Assembly: GCA_963739645.1 (NCBI GenBank) | Contig: CAVUBM010000090.1 | Span: forward strand, 1-64,000 | Length of the DNA stretch: 64,000 nucleotides | Source of the DNA: JASHPR01 sp963739645 | GTDB lineage: Bacteria; Actinomycetota; Actinomycetes; Streptosporangiales; Streptosporangiaceae | Reading direction: 5' to 3' | In this document: in pieces, positions 8,928 through 17,423 of the stretch | Layout of the letters: each line of letters starts with the position of its first letter | Numbering within the stretch: position 1 is the first letter of the stretch | Translations under genes and position numbers: made by a program | Notes under the pieces: model-generated | Told to the model about the DNA's origin: nothing | Databases searched by the model: none | What the model saw: the letters and a program-made list of their open reading frames with translations, nothing else

Positions 8928-9664
8928 TTAGTCCCTCTGAGCGACGGGCGGCTGGGCCGGAAACGAACGCCTGATACTAGGGACAGACCGCTCAGGACGC
9001 GGCCGCGCTCGGGCTTCATCGGAGCGCCGGGCCAGGCGGCGGAACGCGGCCTGGGTGGGTGAGCCCGGCGCGGCGCAGTAGGTGATCAGCCGCTGGCCAG
9101 CTTCCGGGATGTGCAGGACCTGGCACTCGAACTCGATCGGCCCGGCCAGCGGGTGATTGACGTGCTTGACCAGCGGCCGCCGGGACTCGACCTCAAAGGT
9201 GTCCCACATCCCGGCGAACTGCGGCGAGGTGCCGAGCAGCTCGGTGATCAGCTCCTGATGCCCGGGTCGGCGGGGTAGCGGCGTAGGACGCGCGCAGGTC
9301 GGCGACCGTGGACCGGGTGAACCGGACGGCGTCGGCGTCGGTCCAGGGTGCGCGGTCGGGGCAGGCGGAAGATCCAGCGGATCATGTTCCGGTCCGGCTC
9401 GGCGACCCCCGACAGGTCCCCGATGAAATGGGTGGCGAGCGTGTTCCAGGCAGCACGTCATACTTCGCGTCGACCACGTAGGCCGGGGTCTCGGTGAGGC
9501 TGTCGATCAGGTTGCGCAGGCCCGGGGTGACCTCGCGCGACGGGCTGGCCGCGGGCGGCGGGCTCTCGCCGGCGACGCGGTAGAGGTACTCGCGCTCGTC
9601 CGATGTGAGCATCAGCGCGCGGGCGAGGCGCGGCAGGATCTGCGCGAGGGTGCGGGCGCAGGCG
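8928..9664 (-). pseudogene. MmyB-like XRE regulator, N-terminally truncated and frame-broken
   Basis: The remnant reads LARALMLTSDEREYLYRVAGE, then GLRNLIDSLTETPAYVVDAKYDVL, then (after frame changes) QELITELLGTSPQFAGMWDTFEV, KHVNHPLAGPIEFE and LITYCAAPGSP. These are the successive blocks of the MmyB-like ligand-binding domain that follows an N-terminal helix-turn-helix in actinobacterial regulators. Most of the helix-turn-helix is absent: the similarity stops near 9660 where SDR sequence on the other strand begins. At least one break is a lost G (DVL followed by CLEH instead of AWNT near 9445). It is not expected to bind DNA. Confidence 0.7.
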
Positions 9665-10054
9665 CTGCTAGAGGGCGGCGCCCAGGCCAGGTTCGCCCCG
9701 GCCGCGCGGATCGTGAACGTGTCCAGCGAGGTCGGCTCGATCACCTCGATGACGGACCCGGATGGCCCGATGGCGGCCATGGCCTCGGTGCCGTATCCGT
9801 CGTCCAAGACCGCGCTGAACATGCTGACCGCCATGTACGCGAAGGAGCTCGCCGGCACGCCGGTCAAGGTCAACGCGGCCAACCCCGGCTACTGCGCCAC
9901 CGACCTCAACGGCCGGTCCGGCTTCCGCACCCCGCAGCAGGGCGCCGAGGTCAGCGTGCACCTGGCCACGCTGCCGGCTGACGGGCCTACCGGTGTGCTG
10001 TGGGGCCACCTGTGGACCACCGACGGTGACGGGTACGGGGTGCTGCCCTGGTAG
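9665..10054 (+). pseudogene. Short-chain dehydrogenase (SDR), 3' remnant only
   Basis: From about 9690 the frame reads ARIVNVSSEVGS, then VPYPSSKTALNMLTAMYAKEL, VNAANPGYCATDLNG and TGVLWGHLW. This is the C-terminal half of a classical SDR with catalytic Ser, the YxxxK pair and the PGxxxT cofactor block. The N-terminal Rossmann GxxxGxG and roughly 120 residues are missing. MmyB regulators often sit divergently beside an SDR gene; here both genes lack their 5' ends and meet tail-side out, so one deletion of the shared promoter region is the simplest explanation. Confidence 0.75.
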
Positions 10055-10099
10055 GCCGCGGCGAGATCGAGGGCAGTGAGCTGCCGCCGCCCGCAGTTA

Positions 10100-11401
10100 T
10101 CAGCGGCTCTGCGGCGTGGCGCCTGGTTTGCGGTGCATCCGGTAGTGCAGGACGAGGAACGGCAGCCCGAAGATGGAGAACGCGTGCTCGGCCAGCAGCT
10201 CCTCATCCTGCACGTACACGTCGAGCTGCTCGGCGAAGCCGTGCACGGCCACCGCCGTGAGGTCCGCGCTGTCCGGGTCGATGTAGGCCAGATAGTGGCC
10301 GGGCTGATCCAGGTCGCTGCGGCTGGTCAGGACCAGGCCACCGCCGGGGCGGGGGAGCGGCAGCAGCGTCGCGGTGAAGCTGGCCTGCGGCAGCGGGAAG
10401 CCGACGCTCACGTAGCCGCGCCCGTCCTGCCGGTAGGTGGTGTAGATACCGACGTAGATCGGCTCGTCGGTGTCGGCGAACGACCGGATCCAGCCGCGGA
10501 CCGTCGCCACGTCGGTGCCGTCCGGCGTGATGGTGTCGATCCGGCTGTTGATGCCCCGCTGCGTTTCCCGCTGGTTCATCGGCACGTTGGCCTGGCCCAG
10601 CGGGCGAGCGACCATGGTCCGGTAGAGCAGATAGCCGGGCCGCACCCACAGCCGCCACTCCGGCACGATGTCGAGCGTGAACCGCGTGGTGTGCTCGTAG
10701 AACTCGCGCACCCGCGGGTCGACCCCCGCCGGGTCGAACTGCGGCCCGGCCAGCTCGTCCAGGGAGCTGACGATGCCGACATCGGGTGCGGCGGCGACGT
10801 ACCGGCCGCCGAGTTCCTCGGCCAGCTCGCGGACGTAGCCGGTGCCGACGTAGCGGGACCGCGCCTCCAGCGGCACCACGAACGGCAGCTCCTCGGCCTT
10901 GACCTCCTCGGCGAGCAGGCTGACCTGCGCGTCGCTGAACACCAGGGCCGACACCGACCGGTAGGCCAGCATCGTGGCGCTGGCGGTGACCGCGGCCGGG
11001 ACCGGGCGCCGTCCCGCGGCCAGCAGCCGGCCTACCGCGGCCCCGAACACCGGCCCGAGCAGCACCTTCTGTGGCCGGACCCCGAGCAGCCCGCCCAGGG
11101 CGCCGGTGGCCGCTCCCACCGCGACCGGCCCGGCGCGGGTGACCCGCTCGGCCGCCCACCCGGCCGGGGCCACCAGGGCGGCGCTGACCGCGATCCGCTG
11201 CCACAGCGCCGGGATCTCGCCGGGACGCTGCCGGGCGCGGGCCACCGCCTCGGACGCGGCCAGCCCGGCCGCCCCGGCGACCGCGCTCAGGGCGGCCACC
11301 CGCGCGCCCCGGTGCCCGGCCAGGGCCGCCCCGGCCACGCCGCCGATCACGCCGGCGGTGATGACCGCGCCCCTCCGACCCGCCGCCCGCCGCGGCGGCA
11401 C
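10100..11401 (-). CDS. Hypothetical protein with N-terminal membrane region
   Basis: 433 residues from a GTG. The first 160 residues are Ala/Gly/Val-rich with several hydrophobic segments (VITAGVIGGVAGAALAG, VAALSAVAGAAGLA, GPVAVGAATGALGGLLG), probably three or four membrane helices. The remaining 270 residues are soluble, with motifs such as RSRYVGTGYVRELAEELGGRYVAAAPDVGIV and NVPMNQRETQRGINSRIDTITPDGTDV. I do not recognise the family. It lies just downstream of the encapsulin gene on the same strand (2 bases apart), but there is no recognisable encapsulin-targeting peptide at its C-terminus, so a role with the nanocompartment is only positional. Confidence 0.55.
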   Translation of the reverse strand: MPPRRAAGRRGAVITAGVIGGVAGAALAGHRGARVAALSAVAGAAGLAASEAVARARQRPGEIPALWQRIAVSAALVAPAGWAAERVTRAGPVAVGAATGALGGLLGVRPQKVLLGPVFGAAVGRLLAAGRRPVPAAVTASATMLAYRSVSALVFSDAQVSLLAEEVKAEELPFVVPLEARSRYVGTGYVRELAEELGGRYVAAAPDVGIVSSLDELAGPQFDPAGVDPRVREFYEHTTRFTLDIVPEWRLWVRPGYLLYRTMVARPLGQANVPMNQRETQRGINSRIDTITPDGTDVATVRGWIRSFADTDEPIYVGIYTTYRQDGRGYVSVGFPLPQASFTATLLPLPRPGGGLVLTSRSDLDQPGHYLAYIDPDSADLTAVAVHGFAEQLDVYVQDEELLAEHAFSIFGLPFLVLHYRMHRKPGATPQSR

Positions 11402-11402
11402 C

Positions 11403-12213
11403 TCAGGCCTTGGGCGAGAGAACGACCGCTGCCTCGCTGGTCAGCATCTGGAAGGTCAGGCTCTCCTGCAGGTAGAGCCGGACGCTGGCTGTCGGTGTGC
11501 GACAGGTAGCCGATCGACGACGTCCTGGCCCAGTTGCAGCTCGAAGTCGCCGCCCCGGGTCGTCAGCACCAGGCCGCCGTCGATGGCCGGCGCCCACACG
11601 ATGTCGTCGCTGATCATCCGGCGCAGGTGCTCGATCACCGGGTAGCCGTGGTCGGAGGTCTCGCTCGACCTCGGTGTAGGCGGCGGCGCTCAGCACCACC
11701 GCGTAAGGCCCGTTCACGCCCGGCCGCGCGCAGCTCGCTGAGCGCCTGCGCGATGGCCTGCGGGTAGCCGGTCGCCTCGGCGGGCAGCGCGATCGACGCG
11801 TTGCTGGACCCGGGCCGGATGCCGTCGATGTCCGCCGCCGCGTACCCGTCGAAGACCGCGCGGTCCTCGGCGAAGGCGAGCATGCCGCGCGGCGTCCTTG
11901 ACCGGCTGCCAGTCGGAGTCCTGGGAGCCGCGGGCCACGTCGTCGATCTGCTCGCGGTTCAGCGAGAACGGCGCCCGCAGCTCGACCACCGACAGCACGT
12001 GCCGCTGCCGGGCCTGCACGCCCGTCGCCGGGCGAGTCGATCTCGCGGACGTGGCCGGTGCCGACGGCCGAGTAGCCGCTCCCCGGCCGGGCCCGCCACG
12101 TCCACCACCCGCCGGCCGGCCAGGTGGCGCTTGAACGTCCGGGCCGCTTCCTCCGCGATCTCCGCCCACGCGGCGTCGGAGACCGGCGCTAGCTCGCGGT
12201 GCAGGTTATTCAT
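11403..12213 (-). pseudogene. Encapsulin shell protein (linocin M18-like), several frame breaks
   Basis: Starts MNNLHRELAPVSDAAWAEI with GAGAGGAG 8 nt before the ATG. Successive frames give the whole HK97-fold shell protein of about 265 residues: FKRHLAGRRVVDV, then (new frame) YSAVGTGHVREID, VVELRAPFSLNREQIDDVARGSQDSDW, MLAFAEDRAVFDGY, GIRPGSSNASIALP, NGPYAVVLSAAAYTEVE, VIEHLRRMISDDIVWAPAIDGGLVLTTRGGDFEL and VRLYLQESLTFQMLTSEAAVVL at the end. At least four shifts are needed. Encapsulins build icosahedral compartments that load cargo by a C-terminal peptide; the cargo gene is directly upstream. Every conserved block is present, so the protein may be intact in the organism. Confidence 0.85.
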
Positions 12214-13300
12214 CCGGGGAAGCTCCTCTCAGGCTGCCGATCTCCAGCGATCCGGCCGTCGGTCGGCCGCCGTGGTGCAGGTGACGCGTCCGGGGCCGTC
12301 GTCCGTGCTGCCGCGTCCAGCGCGCCCGTCGCCCAGGCTCTCCAGCATGGTCGCCGAGGGCACGAAGAACAGGCGTCCCGGTGACCGCGGTGCTGAAGTC
12401 CAGCAGCCGGTCGTAGTTGCCCTCCGGGAAGCCGATGAACATGTTGCGCAGCATCTGCTCGGTCGTGTCCGGCGACCGCGCATAGCCGATGAAGTAGGTC
12501 CCGTACTCGCCGCGGCCGGGCGCGCCGAACGGCATGTTGTCGCGCAGGATCTGTCACCTGGTCGCCGTCTGTCGTCCAGCGATCGTGGTCAGCGCGTTGT
12601 GCGCGAAGCTGGGCTTCACGTCGTCGAGCTCGATGTCGGACAGCTTCTCCCGCCCGATGATCCGCTCCTGCTGCTCGATCGGCTGGCGCGTTCCAGCCCG
12701 TCAGGTCGTGCAGGTACTTCTGCACGATCACGTAGCTGCCGCCGGCGAAGTCCGGGTCCTCGTCGCCGATCAGCACCGCCCGATGGCCGCGTTGGCCGTC
12801 GGGTTCTCGGTACCGTCCACGAAGCCGATCAGTCGCGGTCGTCGAAGTACTGAACCCGTGCACCTCGTCCACGACGGTCACCACGCCGCGCAGCCGGTTC
12901 ATGAGCACCCGGGCCAGCTCGAAGCACAGGTCCATGCGCGCCGACCTGATGTGGAACAGCAGGTCACCCGGTGTCGAGACGGCATGCCGGCCGCCCGCTT
13001 CGAATCTCCGCGAACAGATGCAGGCCAGCCGGCCGTGGTCCGCCCGCCAGCGTGTCCCAGAGCCGGTCGCCGATCCCCGTCACGCAGCTCAGATGGGCCC
13101 GTCGGGTCGCGCTGATTGACCCCGCGCGACCAGTCCGGCCAGGTCGCCGCACAGCGCCGCGCATCACGTCGGCCGACCCCGCGTCCTCGTTGACCACCGC
13201 CACCAGGAAGATGCGCGGCGCCGGTCAGCGGCGCCAGCACCGCCTGCGGCTCTGCGTCCGCCGTCCCGGCCGCGTAGGTCGTCACCCGTCCATCCTGCAC
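12206..13300 (-). pseudogene. DyP-type heme peroxidase, encapsulin cargo, many frame breaks
   Basis: Blocks in order: PQAVLAPLTGA, VVNEDAGSADVMRGAVR, GVNQRDPTG, HLSCVTGIGDRLWDTL, RMDLCFELARVLMNRLRG, GFVDGTENPTANAA (GxxDG heme motif with the catalytic Asp), VLIGDEDPDFAGGSYVIVQKYLHDL, KPSFAHNALTT (proximal His), RDNMPFG (distal Arg) and RNMFIGFPEGNYDRLLDFSTAVTG. The tail ends SLEIGSLRGASPDE, which matches the LxIGSLxG encapsulin-targeting peptide of cargo DyPs. The stop overlaps the encapsulin ATG. At least seven frame changes are needed; two seen closely are single lost C residues (in GGTTC[C]AGTAC and GCGAC[C]TGATC). Sequencing error is likely. Confidence 0.85.
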
Positions 13301-13352
13301 CAGCCCCGGCCCGGCCGTCAGCCGGGCCCCGCATGGCGCTGCTGACCCGCCG

Positions 13353-14633
13353 TTACTTGGCGGCGGCGTCCAGGGCGGCGGTGAACGTCTCGGCGATCTG
13401 CTCGATCTCCGCCACCGAGATCGTGAACGGCGGGGAGATCTGCAGCGCCGAGCCCCGGAGCAGCCGGGTGATCACGCCCCGCTCGCGGATGTCGGTCACC
13501 AGGCGGGCGGCCAGGCCCGGGTCGGCCGTGCGGGCCTCCTCGGTGATCTCGACCGCGGCGAGCAGGCCGGTGCCGGCCCGGACCTCGGACACGAGCTCGT
13601 GGTCGGCCAGCGGCGTGAGCTTGCCGGCCAGGACCGGCTCGAGCTCGGTGACCCGGCCGAGCAGCAGTTCCCGCTCGAGCAGGTCGAGGTTGGCCAGGCC
13701 GACCGCGCACGCGGTGGGATGCCCGGAGTAGGTGTAGCCGTGCCGGAACACCTCATGCGATCCGGCCCGCCAGAACGGCTCGCACACCCGCTCGCCCACG
13801 ATCACCGCACCGAGCGGTGCGTAGCCGGAGGTCAGCCCCTTGGCCGTGGTGATCATGTCGGGTTCGAGCCCGAACCGCTCGCTGGCCAGCCAGGTGCCGG
13901 TCCGGCCGAACCCGGTGATCACCTCGTCGGCCACGAACAGCACGTCGCGGCGGCGGCAGATCTCGCGCACCCGGGCCAGGTAGCCCTCGGGCGGCGGGTA
14001 CACGCCCCCGGCCCCGATGACCGGCTCGCACCAGAACCCGGCGACCTTCTCCGCGCCGAGCTGCTCGATGAGCTTGTCCAGGGCGTCCGCGTCGTCCCAC
14101 GGGATGTGCTCGACCAGCGAGACCAGCGGGCTGAACGGCTCGGTGTTGGCCGGGATGCCGCCGAGCGTGGTGCCGTAGGCGTTCATCCCGTGGTAGGCGT
14201 GCGACCGGCCGATGATGATCTGCTTGCCGGGCTGGCCGACCGCGCGCCAGTACGCCCGCGCGAGCTTGGCCGCGGTGTCCACGGCGTCTGACCCGCCGCC
14301 CGGGGTGAAGAAGACCTTGGCCCCGGGGACCGGCGCGAGGTCCGCGACCCGCCGGGCCAGCGCCTGGGCGGGCAGGTTGGCGAACGGCTCGAACGTCTGG
14401 TAGGCGGCGAGCTCGCGCATCTGGGCCGCGGCGGCGTCGGCGAGCTCGGCCCGCCCGTGCCCGACGTTGCAGTACCAGAGGCTGGCGATCGCATCCAGGT
14501 AGGGACGCCCCGCGGTGTCGAACACGGTCGTCCCCTCGCCGCGCACGATCGTGACGGCCCGGTCCTGGAGGGTGGCCATGTTGGCAAACCCGTTCCACAG
14601 TACGTACGGCGCGCCGCTGGATTCTGGCCCCAT
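13353..14633 (-). CDS. Class III PLP-dependent aminotransferase
   Basis: 426 residues, the usual length for the omega-aminotransferase family. It has the PLP-phosphate region PGGGSDAVDTAAKLAR, HAYHGM, the ring-stacking Asp236 in FVADEVITGFGRTG, and the Schiff-base Lys265 in ITTAKGLTSGYAPLGAVIV; HGYTYSGHPTACAV follows. Members use amines such as taurine, beta-alanine, GABA or polyamines with pyruvate or 2-oxoglutarate; the exact donor is not evident. It stands alone, about 50 bases downstream of which (on the strand of transcription) lies the DyP operon start, so run-on transcription into it is possible. Confidence 0.88.
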   Translation of the reverse strand: MGPESSGAPYVLWNGFANMATLQDRAVTIVRGEGTTVFDTAGRPYLDAIASLWYCNVGHGRAELADAAAAQMRELAAYQTFEPFANLPAQALARRVADLAPVPGAKVFFTPGGGSDAVDTAAKLARAYWRAVGQPGKQIIIGRSHAYHGMNAYGTTLGGIPANTEPFSPLVSLVEHIPWDDADALDKLIEQLGAEKVAGFWCEPVIGAGGVYPPPEGYLARVREICRRRDVLFVADEVITGFGRTGTWLASERFGLEPDMITTAKGLTSGYAPLGAVIVGERVCEPFWRAGSHEVFRHGYTYSGHPTACAVGLANLDLLERELLLGRVTELEPVLAGKLTPLADHELVSEVRAGTGLLAAVEITEEARTADPGLAARLVTDIRERGVITRLLRGSALQISPPFTISVAEIEQIAETFTAALDAAAK

Positions 14634-14818
14634 TGCCGGTCCCTTCCTGCCTGAATGCTGCCTTCTGGACTCCTAGATCCTCTTCCTACCGTAGATGAGG
14701 ACCTCGCGTTACGGCGCTTCCCGGCGCGGGCCCACCGCGTCAGGAGTTCACCGTCGCTGGCGCCGCCGATCGTCGGGCGGTCACGTGTCGTTCACAGCGC
14801 GCCGCCAGCCTGTCAGGC

Positions 14819-15628
14819 ATGACTCGCGATCACGATGACTCCTCGATAACGCGCAGGCAGGTCCTGGCTGGTGCCGGCGGCACCGGGCTGCTGGCCGCGG
14901 CCGCCCCGGTCGCGGCCCGGGCCGCGACCGGCCCAGATGCACCAGATCGCCTGCTCGTCCTCGGCCACGGGCAACGGCTCAGACCTCGGGATCCGGCAAG
15001 CCTGGCTGCCCCTGTTCGACAAGTACGAGGTCGACCTGGTGCTGAACGGCCACGACCACGACTACGAGCGGTCGTTCCCTTGCCGCGGCTTCGACGCCAG
15101 GCGGGCACCGAGGTCGCGACCGGCACGCCCGTGCAGACCCTGCGCCCGCACCCGGTGACCACCGACGACACCGGCGTGTTCGACACCAGCCAGGGCACGG
15201 TCCACCTGGTGCTCGGCTGCGGCGGCACCAACGCCAACCTCGACGACTACGGCGTCGACACCGCCGACGGGATGCGCCAGGCCAAGGTGTTCACCAAGCC
15301 CAACCGGCCCGTCCCGGGCTCGGCCGCCGGCACCTTCACCCGCGCGGCCGCTGACGCCGTGGAGGACGCCCCGTGGTCGGCGAGGCGGGACACGTCGACC
15401 GGCTACGGGATCGCCGTGTTCGACGTGGACCCGGGCGTGCCGGGCGGTCACACCAGCATCAAGGTCACGCAGTATCACGCGCTGGGCGCGGACCCGGTCA
15501 ACCCGACCACCGGCGCGGCCGGCGCGCCCACGCCTGATTACACCGAGTTCGAGGCGTTCACCCTGATCCGGCCCCGCTCGGACCGGCGCGCCGGCCACAC
15601 CGCGGAGCGCTCGCCGGCCCGGGCCTGA
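14819..15628 (+). pseudogene. Metallophosphoesterase (purple acid phosphatase-like), internally deleted
   Basis: The 5' end encodes a twin-arginine signal (TRRQVLAGAGGTGLLAAAAPVAARAATGP), but the sequence then jumps directly to the C-terminal part of the catalytic domain in another frame: MHQIACSSSATGNGSDLGIRQAWLPLFDKYEVDLVLNGHDHDYERS, which has the last metal-binding GHxH. A second frame change near 15100 leads to the normal C-terminus GTEVATGTPVQTLRPHPV...VHLVLGCGGTNANLDDYGVDTADGM. The N-terminal metal-binding motifs (GDxx, GDxxY, GNHE) and some 250 residues are absent. It should be non-functional. Confidence 0.72.
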
Positions 15629-15786
15629 TCGGACCCGGTCGGCCCGGCGGCTAGCGTAACCACGCGCCTGTTGTCATGATCTGGGTATGTCACCCGCAAC
15701 CAGAGCGGGCGACGTACCAGATCATGGACGAGCGCGGCCTGGTGCATGATCTGAACCGGAACGTGCGCGGGGGCGTGGGAACTGGC

Positions 15787-16650
15787 ATGAACACTTCGCA
15801 GCAGCGGTGGATTTTGCGGATAGCAGGCGCCGGGCTGCTCATCGCCACCGGGGCAATTCACCTTGACCTGTACCTGACCGGGTACAAGACGATCCCGACG
15901 ATCGGCTGGCTGTTCCTGCTCCAGGTGATCTCCGGGTTCGCCCTCGGCGCGCTGGTGCTGACCGGCAGCAGGCTCATGGCCGCGGCCGGAGCCCTGTTCT
16001 GCCTGGGCACCCTCGGTGGGTACCTGCTGTCGATCTGGTTCGGCCTGTTCGGCTTCCGCGAGGTCCGCACCACCGCCGGGATCGTGGCCGGGGTGATCGA
16101 GGTGGCCGGGTTCGCGGTACTGGCCATCCTGGCCCTGTACCCGGCGCCGCAGCGGGCGGGCGCGCACCGCGGCCCGGGCGCCGAGACGCAGGCCGTCCCG
16201 CACGCGGGGGCGGTGGTGGCTGGCCTGTCGCTGGTGGCCCTGGTGCTGTTCGTGGTCGCGCTGGCCAGCGCCGGCAGTTCGTCGCCGGGCGGCGCCGCGA
16301 CGTCCTCAACGGCCTCCGGCCAGGTCGTGAAGAGCGCCGTGATCAACGGCCAGAAGGTGCTGACCAACGGCAAGGGGCTCACCCTGTACTGGTTCGCCCC
16401 GGACACGAAGAACAAGTCGGTCTGCTACGGCGCCTGCGCGCAGTACTGGCCGCCGGTGCCCGGCGGCGAGAAGGCCGGCCCGGGCGTGACGGGCGCGCTC
16501 GGCACGATCAAGCGGACCGACGGCACCACGCAGGCCACCTATAACGGGCGCCCCCTGTACACCTACATCGCCGACAGCTCCCCGGGCCAGGCCCGCGGCA
16601 ACAACGTGAACCTCAACGGCGGGCTGTGGCACGTGGTGCCGGTCAGCTGA
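15787..16650 (+). CDS. Membrane protein with C-terminal secreted-repeat (PF03640-type) domain
   Basis: 287 residues from MNTSQQRWILR; the frame opens further upstream but only here is a membrane protein start sensible. About five hydrophobic segments lie between residues 8 and 165 (ILRIAGAGLLIATGAIHLDL, IGWLFLLQVISGFALGALVL, LMAAAGALFCLGTLGGYLLSI and others). After a Ser/Gly/Ala linker comes a domain of the type called secreted repeat of unknown function: LTNGKGLTLYWFAPD, SVCYGACAQYWPPV and YNGRPLYTYIADSSPGQ, with the two Cys of YGAC region and the terminal GLWHVVPV. It probably faces the outside. Function unknown. Confidence 0.75.
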   Translation: MNTSQQRWILRIAGAGLLIATGAIHLDLYLTGYKTIPTIGWLFLLQVISGFALGALVLTGSRLMAAAGALFCLGTLGGYLLSIWFGLFGFREVRTTAGIVAGVIEVAGFAVLAILALYPAPQRAGAHRGPGAETQAVPHAGAVVAGLSLVALVLFVVALASAGSSSPGGAATSSTASGQVVKSAVINGQKVLTNGKGLTLYWFAPDTKNKSVCYGACAQYWPPVPGGEKAGPGVTGALGTIKRTDGTTQATYNGRPLYTYIADSSPGQARGNNVNLNGGLWHVVPVS

Positions 16651-17362
16651 CGGCGCCCAGCAGCAGGTAGCGGATCCGGGACCGCAGCTCCCTGGCCGTG
16701 GCCAGGAACGCGTCGATGTCGGGCGGGTGGGCCTGAGCCGGGTTCGGGATGCTCCAGTGCGTAGCGGGCAGCTCGCCGCAGGCCTCCCTGGCCCGGTCGC
16801 ACAGCGTGATCACGCGGCCGAAGCCGTGGCCAGCCAGCGCGCTCAGGTGCGTCGGCCGGTGGCCGCTGATGTCCACGCCGTGCTCGGCCATGGCCGCGAC
16901 CGCGAGCGGGTGCACCGGCGCGGGCGAGATGCCCGCGCTGCGGGCGGTCACCAGGCCGCCGCCCAGGTGGTTCAGCCAGCCCGCGGCCATCGGCGACCTG
17001 GCGCTGTTGCCGCTGCAGATGAACAGGACCTCGGCCGGGTCCCGGGGGCCGTCGTCCCGCCCGGGCAGGCCGGCCAGCAGGCCTGGGTGCACCTGGGTGG
17101 TCATGGCCGCCACGGCCTGCCCGAGCGCGCCGAGGTCCAGGGTGTGGTAGCTGTCCCGGCCGTCGGCCGTGCTGCGCCGCGCGCTGACCAGGCCCGCGTC
17201 GCGCAGCCGGCCCAGGTGGTAGGAGACCAGACTGGGCGCCTGGCCGGTCCGGGCCACCAGCTCACCGGTGCGCAGATCGCCGTCGGCCAGCAGGCCGACG
17301 ATCGTCCAGCGCAGGTCGTGCGCGAGCAGCCCGAGCACGGGCGGGGAAGACTGCACAGCCAC
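16643..17362 (-). CDS. ArsR repressor fused to arsenate reductase (LMW-PTP fold)
   Basis: 239 residues. Residues 8-95 are a winged helix of the ArsR type (RTGELVARTGQAPSLVSYHLGRLRDAGLVSARR). Residues 110-236 are an LMW phosphatase-fold domain with the P-loop C116-S-G-N-S-A-R122-S. Cys188 and Cys195 follow at +72 and +7, the same spacing as Cys10, Cys82 and Cys89 of thioredoxin-coupled arsenate reductase, which supports arsenate reduction over protein phosphatase activity. In HWSIPNPA the usual acidic pair before Pro is replaced by Pro-Asn207. No clear metal-binding CxC is visible in the ArsR part. Divergent from chrA, with a shared AT-rich promoter region. Confidence 0.85.
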   Translation of the reverse strand: MAVQSSPPVLGLLAHDLRWTIVGLLADGDLRTGELVARTGQAPSLVSYHLGRLRDAGLVSARRSTADGRDSYHTLDLGALGQAVAAMTTQVHPGLLAGLPGRDDGPRDPAEVLFICSGNSARSPMAAGWLNHLGGGLVTARSAGISPAPVHPLAVAAMAEHGVDISGHRPTHLSALAGHGFGRVITLCDRAREACGELPATHWSIPNPAQAHPPDIDAFLATARELRSRIRYLLLGAVS

Positions 17363-17380
17363 CCTCTCATTATGACAAAC

Positions 17381-17388
17381 TCAATTGA
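17381..17388. promoter_or_regulatory. Palindrome TCAATTGA in arsR-chrA intergenic region
   Basis: An AT-rich island of about 50 bases separates the two divergent genes in otherwise very GC-rich DNA. It centres on the perfect 8-bp palindrome TCAATTGA, with a weaker ACAAA/TTTGT pair (17375-17379, 17395-17399) around it. It is a plausible operator for the ArsR-family fusion, and the promoters of both genes should lie here. Inference only. Confidence 0.4.
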
Positions 17389-17423
17389 ACTATTTTTGTG
17401 TGCTTGACAGATCGGGAGTAGTC

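Noticed and set aside
11403..13300. Programmed frameshifting in encapsulin and DyP
   Set aside because: There are too many breaks, in both directions and without slippery heptamers or following pseudoknots; single-base losses in C/G pairs fit sequence error better.
16643..17362. Protein tyrosine phosphatase rather than arsenate reductase
   Set aside because: The C116-C188-C195 spacing and fusion to ArsR favour arsenate reductase; the general-acid position is also altered.
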